10,638 nt of DNA, from assembly GCA_039934475.1 (NCBI GenBank), contig JBDTMC010000270.1, positions 1 through 10,638 of the forward strand, given 5' to 3'. Origin of the DNA: JBDTMC01 sp039934475. Its GTDB lineage: Bacteria > Acidobacteriota > Terriglobia > Bryobacterales > Bryobacteraceae. Below are positions 7,881-10,638 of the stretch, piece after piece. Both the position numbers and the translations under genes were made by a program. Position 1 is the first letter of the stretch. Each line of letters begins with the position of its first letter. The notes below the pieces were generated by a model, which saw only the letters and a list, made by a program, of their open reading frames with translations, did not search any database and had not been told where the DNA came from.

Positions 7881-9449
7881 TTACAGCTTTGTCGCGATGC
7901 TTTTCGCTTGGACGAATTGGAGGAGGTAGTCGGGGCCACCGGCTTTAGAGTCGGTTCCGGACATGTTGAAGCCTCCGAAGGGGTGGGCTCCTACCATCGC
8001 ACCGGTGCATTTGCGGTTGATGTAGAGGTTGCCGACGTGGAATTCGTCTTTGGCGCGGCGGATTTTTTCCGGGTCGTTGGTGTAGACGGCTCCAGTTAGT
8101 CCGTATTCGGAGTTGTTGGCGAGGTCGAGGGCTTCGTTGAAATCCTTGGCCTTCGTGATGCCTAAGACGGGGCCGAAAATCTCTTCCTGGAAGAGACGGT
8201 CACTGCCTTCGATATCGGCGATCACAGTGGGCTGGATGAAGTAGCCGTCACCCTCGGGCGCGGCTCCGCCGGCGATGAGGCGGCCTTCGATTTTGCCGAC
8301 TGCGATGTAATCGAGGATCGTTTTGCGAGCCTTGGCGTTGATGACGGGGCCCATGTAGTTGGCAGGGTCGTCAGAGGGGCCGACGGTGAGCTTGGCCACG
8401 CGCTCCTTCACTTTGTCGAGGAAGACGTCGTAAACCTTTTCGTGGACGATGGCGCGGGAACAGGCGGAACATTTTTGTCCCTGGAAGCCGAAGGCGGATT
8501 GAACTACGCCCTGTGCGGCAGTGTCGAGGTCGGTATCTTCGTCGACGACGATGGCGTCTTTGCCTCCCATTTCGGCGATCACGCGCTTGATCCAGAGTTG
8601 GCCCTGGCGCGGCTTGGCGGCTAGCTCATTGATGCGTAGGCCGACATCGCGCGAGCCGGTGAACGAGATGAAACGGGTTTTCGGATGTTCGACGAGGGTG
8701 TCGCCAATGGCGGCACCGCTTCCGGTGACGAGAGAAAAACATTGCGCGGGGAAGCCCGCTTCCACCAATACTTCGACGAACTTCTGGGCGATGGTCGGGG
8801 TGTCGCTGGAGGGCTTGATGACGACGGTGTTGCCGGTGACGAGGGCGGCGGTGGACATGCCGACCATGATGGCGAGGGGGAAGTTCCACGGCGGGATGAC
8901 GACGCCGACACCGAGCGGCAGATAGACCATGCGGTCTTCCTCGCCGGGGAGTTGGACCAGTTCCTCGGGGTGAGCGAGGCGCATGGCGCGGCGGGCGTAG
9001 TATTCGCAGAAGTCGATGGCCTCGGCGACGTCGGCTTCGGCTTCGGGCCAGGATTTACCGGACTCGTAGACGAGCCAGGCATCGAATTCGAGTTTGCGTT
9101 TGCGGATGAGGGAAGCCGCCTGGACGAGCATGGCGGCGCGATCCTGCATGGGAACGCGGCTCCAAATGGGGAAGTAGGCGGCGGCGCTATTGACGGCGCG
9201 GAGGGCGAGGTCGGAAGTCGCCTTGTGATGAGACCCGACAATTTCGTTTGGACGCGAGGGGTTGAGAGAGTGCAACAGGTCGCCCGTTTTGACACGCTCG
9301 CCGCCGATCCAGAGATCGTACTCGCGGCCGAACTGAGCTCGAACTTCAGCCAGGGCTTGTTCCATCGCCTGGCGATTTTCAGGCTGCGAAAAATCCACAT
9401 ACGGCTCATTGCGGAATTCCGGCAGCACCTGCACGCTCATGGTGCTCAT
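7881..9449 (-). CDS. pruA: L-glutamate gamma-semialdehyde dehydrogenase (1-pyrroline-5-carboxylate dehydrogenase)
   Basis: The 522-residue product is an NAD(P)-dependent aldehyde dehydrogenase that oxidises glutamate-gamma-semialdehyde (from pyrroline-5-carboxylate) to glutamate, the second step of proline breakdown and the last step of arginine breakdown. Visible motifs are PPWNFPLAI (186-194, oxyanion Asn189), KPSSDTP in the cofactor fold (212-218), FTGSRDVG (263-270), the general-base Glu293 in AEMGGKD, the nucleophile Cys327 in GQKCSACSR, and EEIFGPV (422-428). The N-terminal NEPYVDF and the C-terminal GGPDYLLQF are typical of the stand-alone RocA/PruA type (about 515 residues), not the bifunctional PutA type, which carries a proline dehydrogenase domain. 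No proline dehydrogenase gene is in the window. The ATG at 9449 is supported by GAGGGGGA 9 bases upstream; a second ATG three codons in is less well placed. It lies 29 bases after the ytxH-like gene and 12 bases before the glycosyltransferase. Confidence 0.95.
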   Translation of the reverse strand: MSTMSVQVLPEFRNEPYVDFSQPENRQAMEQALAEVRAQFGREYDLWIGGERVKTGDLLHSLNPSRPNEIVGSHHKATSDLALRAVNSAAAYFPIWSRVPMQDRAAMLVQAASLIRKRKLEFDAWLVYESGKSWPEAEADVAEAIDFCEYYARRAMRLAHPEELVQLPGEEDRMVYLPLGVGVVIPPWNFPLAIMVGMSTAALVTGNTVVIKPSSDTPTIAQKFVEVLVEAGFPAQCFSLVTGSGAAIGDTLVEHPKTRFISFTGSRDVGLRINELAAKPRQGQLWIKRVIAEMGGKDAIVVDEDTDLDTAAQGVVQSAFGFQGQKCSACSRAIVHEKVYDVFLDKVKERVAKLTVGPSDDPANYMGPVINAKARKTILDYIAVGKIEGRLIAGGAAPEGDGYFIQPTVIADIEGSDRLFQEEIFGPVLGITKAKDFNEALDLANNSEYGLTGAVYTNDPEKIRRAKDEFHVGNLYINRKCTGAMVGAHPFGGFNMSGTDSKAGGPDYLLQFVQAKSIATKL

Positions 9450-9478
9450 GCGTCTCTTTCCCCCTCGGCTCTTTTTGA

Positions 9479-9739
9479 TTAGCCTTCGACGATTTTCCGG
9501 CCGCGATCGAACAGTTCGGCGGCTTCGTCGGCAATCTCGCGACCCTTTTCAAAGAGGTCTTTGCCGCGATCGTAGATATCTTTCCCAGTTTGCTCGAGCG
9601 CGTCACGCCCCCGGTCAGCCTGGCGGCCGATCTTTCTGCGCATCACTTTGCCCGGGGTAGGGGCGTAGAGCAAAGCGATGGTGGCGCCGAGTGCGATGCC
9701 GGCGACGAACCACATCACGGTCTCCGATTTGTCTTCCAT
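9479..9739 (-). CDS. YtxH-domain small membrane protein
   Basis: The 86-residue product has one N-terminal hydrophobic helix (about 8-26) followed by the YtxH hallmark LLYAPTPGKVMRRKI (23-37), matching the family pattern of a glycine-rich membrane helix, APxxG and a basic stretch. The rest (38-86) is charged and helical, with a seven-residue periodicity of Gly-Lys/Arg followed by acidic and hydrophobic residues (Gly52, 59, 66 and 80 in register, with Ala73 between). The family is linked to general stress in Bacillus, but its molecular role is unknown. The Shine-Dalgarno candidate AAAGGA ends 12 bases before the ATG, longer than usual. A TATAAT lies just upstream. It is the first gene of the probable three-gene leftward unit with the dehydrogenase. 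Confidence 0.8.
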   Translation of the reverse strand: MEDKSETVMWFVAGIALGATIALLYAPTPGKVMRRKIGRQADRGRDALEQTGKDIYDRGKDLFEKGREIADEAAELFDRGRKIVEG

Positions 9740-9765
9740 AGTGCGTGGATGTCCTTTCTCCTCTG

Positions 9766-9771
9766 ATTATA
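9766..9771 (-). promoter_or_regulatory. Candidate -10 box (TATAAT) for the ytxH-pruA-glycosyltransferase unit
   Basis: The minus strand carries a perfect TATAAT here, 26 bases before the ATG at 9739, which would give a leader of about 20 bases holding the purine-rich GAGGAGAAAGGA. No good -35 hexamer is found 16-18 bases upstream (the bases there read GGAATC), so the assignment rests on the -10 and its position alone. Confidence 0.35.
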
Positions 9772-9819
9772 GCCGTCATGGTAGTCTCGATTCCTGTCGA
9801 TTCGGAGTATGCTCAAGGC

Positions 9820-10314
9820 ATGGAAGATTCACCAGAATACATTTCCGTGTTTCGGTCTGAGGAAGAGCATGCCGAAGACGATGCCACCGATGTTCGGGAT
9901 CAGCTACTGGAGGCAGGGGTAGCGGCCAGTTTGTACGAGGACCGTAGCCTGGGCGCGTGGGAGGTTCGCGTTGCGGCGGCTGAGGCCGGCCGAGCGGGCC
10001 AGATCATTGCGGTGGATCAGCCGGAGTGGGCGTCTGCGTCGGAGGACGTAGATACGTCGGCGGAGCTGGATCAGACGACGATCTTCACATCGGAGAGCAC
10101 CAACTCCGAGATGGAGGCGATGTCGGTGAAGGGCATGCTGAACGCCGCCGGGATTCCCGCGTTTGTGGTGGGCAACTCCACGCTGCCGGTGTTCGCGTTC
10201 CAGGTACAGGTGCCGCGGGAGAATGCCGAAGAAGCGCTGCTGATGGTGGAAGAAGCGCGCCGGGTGGGCGCCCAGAGCGCCGATGAAGCGGAGAGCGCCG
10301 GGGAGCGCGCATGA
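9820..10314 (+). CDS. Tandem DUF2007-like (putative signal transducing) protein
   Basis: From the ATG at 9820 the product has 164 residues and consists of two related units. Each starts with a short beta strand (YISVFRS at 7-13; TTIFTSES at 86-93), continues with a helix ending in LLEAGVAA (29-36) or MLNAAGIPAF (106-115), and then a strand ending in WEVRVAAAEAGRA (47-59) or FAFQVQVPRENAEEA (125-139). This matches the DUF2007 (PF09413) pattern, in which a helix ends in L-x-x-AGI followed by a V-x-V strand and a helix. The protein is acidic and has no signal peptide or membrane span. Its role is unknown; the family name 'putative signal transducing protein' is not an established function. The frame is open back to a GTG at 9745, but residues before 9820 have no family resemblance. 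The 9820 start has only a weak GGAG 12 bases upstream, so the start is uncertain. Confidence 0.75.
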   Translation: MEDSPEYISVFRSEEEHAEDDATDVRDQLLEAGVAASLYEDRSLGAWEVRVAAAEAGRAGQIIAVDQPEWASASEDVDTSAELDQTTIFTSESTNSEMEAMSVKGMLNAAGIPAFVVGNSTLPVFAFQVQVPRENAEEALLMVEEARRVGAQSADEAESAGERA

Positions 10315-10514
10315 AGAAACTGGCTCTGGTGTATGGGTTGCGGCTGCTGCCTGAGGACGAGATCGACTCCATCGGCAGCGCCGAGATTGTGCTGAAGAGC
10401 GGGAAGAAGACGCATGTCACGATGCATCTGATGGAGGGTGATAACGAAGAGGAGATCAGACGGCAATTGAACCGGTCGCTGGAGGCCTACTTCGAGTTTT
10501 ATCCGGAGGTGTAG
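10311..10514 (+). CDS. Small uncharacterised protein, 67 residues
   Basis: The ATG at 10311 overlaps the stop of the preceding gene in an ATGA junction and has GGGGAG 5 bases upstream, which together make it a convincing, translationally coupled gene. The product is cytosolic in appearance, with no signal or membrane helix. It shows MKKLALVYGLRLL at the start, an acidic middle with a predicted strand (AEIVLKSGKKTHVTMHL, 24-40), and a C-terminal helix (NEEEIRRQLNRSLEAYFEF, 45-63). I do not recognise the family. Coupling suggests it works with, or is made in proportion to, the DUF2007-like protein. Confidence 0.7.
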   Translation: MKKLALVYGLRLLPEDEIDSIGSAEIVLKSGKKTHVTMHLMEGDNEEEIRRQLNRSLEAYFEFYPEV

Positions 10515-10552
10515 CGCCGGGCGGCGGGTTTCGATAATGTAGTTGAACGTCG

Positions 10553-10638
10553 ATGATACCCGGAAACCTTGTCAAGCGCGTGAATTTCACCGCACAGACC
10601 TTCGTGCTGCGCTATGGCAAGGCCAAGCTGCTGGTGAA
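10553..10638 (+). CDS. Start of an unrecognised gene (28 codons, cut by window edge)
   Basis: An ATG at 10553 opens a frame that continues to the window end without a stop; the visible product begins MIPGNLVKRVNF and ends with a basic stretch YGKAKLLV. There is no hydrophobic signal. No Shine-Dalgarno site is evident in the 38 bases after the previous stop. The tight spacing and same strand suggest it belongs to the same transcription unit as the two genes before it. Too little is visible to name it. Confidence 0.5.
   Translation, partial: MIPGNLVKRVNFTAQTFVLRYGKAKLLV

Noticed and set aside
6966..8099. A 377-codon open frame on the plus strand opposite the glycosyltransferase and the end of the dehydrogenase
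   Set aside because: It spans two well-supported minus-strand genes, has no recognisable motif or start signal, and is the kind of long antisense frame that GC-rich coding DNA produces.
8621..9409. A 262-codon minus-strand frame shifted within the dehydrogenase
   Set aside because: It is a Ser/Pro/Arg-rich shadow of the real frame with no independent start signal.
8685..9482. A 265-codon plus-strand frame opposite the dehydrogenase
   Set aside because: The composition is rich in Gly, Asp and Val with no domain pattern; the opposite strand encodes a complete aldehyde dehydrogenase with all catalytic residues.
9745..9819. Extra 25 codons at the N terminus of the DUF2007-like protein from GTG 9745
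   Set aside because: The segment has no family resemblance, no Shine-Dalgarno site and overlaps the promoter region of the divergent ytxH-like gene; the ATG at 9820 fits the domain start better.
10515..10530. Possible terminator after the 67-residue gene (cgcc/ggcg stem)
   Set aside because: The stem is only four base pairs with a GC-rich loop and is followed by just three T residues, too weak to call.
1..10638. Mobile elements, CRISPR arrays, tRNA or rRNA genes
   Set aside because: No transposase or integrase motifs, regularly spaced repeats, terminal inverted repeats or recognisable RNA gene sequence were seen on either strand.

Overview
The window reads as chromosomal DNA from a Gram-negative, GC-rich bacterium, most likely an acidobacterium of the Solibacter/Bryobacter type. 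This is an inference. It rests on an Oar-like TonB-dependent receptor with an N-terminal carboxypeptidase-regulatory-like domain, a YVTN-propeller/phosphoesterase fusion, an ECF sigma factor paired with a zinc-binding anti-sigma factor, and tandem DUF2007-like domains. No rRNA, tRNA, CRISPR array, insertion sequence or phage gene is visible. Coding density is high and every complete gene is intact.

Left part (1-3449, minus strand): a two-gene unit. First comes a predicted exported lipoprotein that joins a beta-propeller to a PLC/AcpA-type phosphoesterase. Fifteen bases later begins an outer-membrane receptor, cut by the window edge. Across a 141-base divergent spacer lies an ECF sigma factor, overlapped by (or closely followed by) a membrane anti-sigma factor with a ZAS zinc motif, one membrane span and a large periplasmic part containing a BON-like segment (3591-5808, plus strand). 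The layout suggests a cell-surface regulatory module that could control the divergent phosphoesterase/receptor pair, but no sequence proves that link.

Middle part (5895-9739, minus strand): a probable operon ytxH-like gene, then L-glutamate-gamma-semialdehyde dehydrogenase (proline/arginine catabolism), then a 657-residue two-domain glycosyltransferase (GT4-like plus GT2). The dehydrogenase and glycosyltransferase are in the same reading frame, separated by one stop codon and 12 bases with no Shine-Dalgarno site. This unit converges on the sigma/anti-sigma unit across 86 bases.

Right part (9820-10638, plus strand): a protein with two DUF2007-like repeats, a 67-residue orphan overlapping it by ATGA, and the first 28 codons of an unrecognised gene. 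The first of these is divergent from the ytxH-like gene.

Nothing here is a clearly new defence or mobile system. The points most worth following are the ECF/anti-sigma/phosphoesterase/receptor arrangement, the BON-like anti-sigma output domain, the reinitiation-type junction between dehydrogenase and glycosyltransferase, and the DUF2007 duplication with its conserved-looking small partner.
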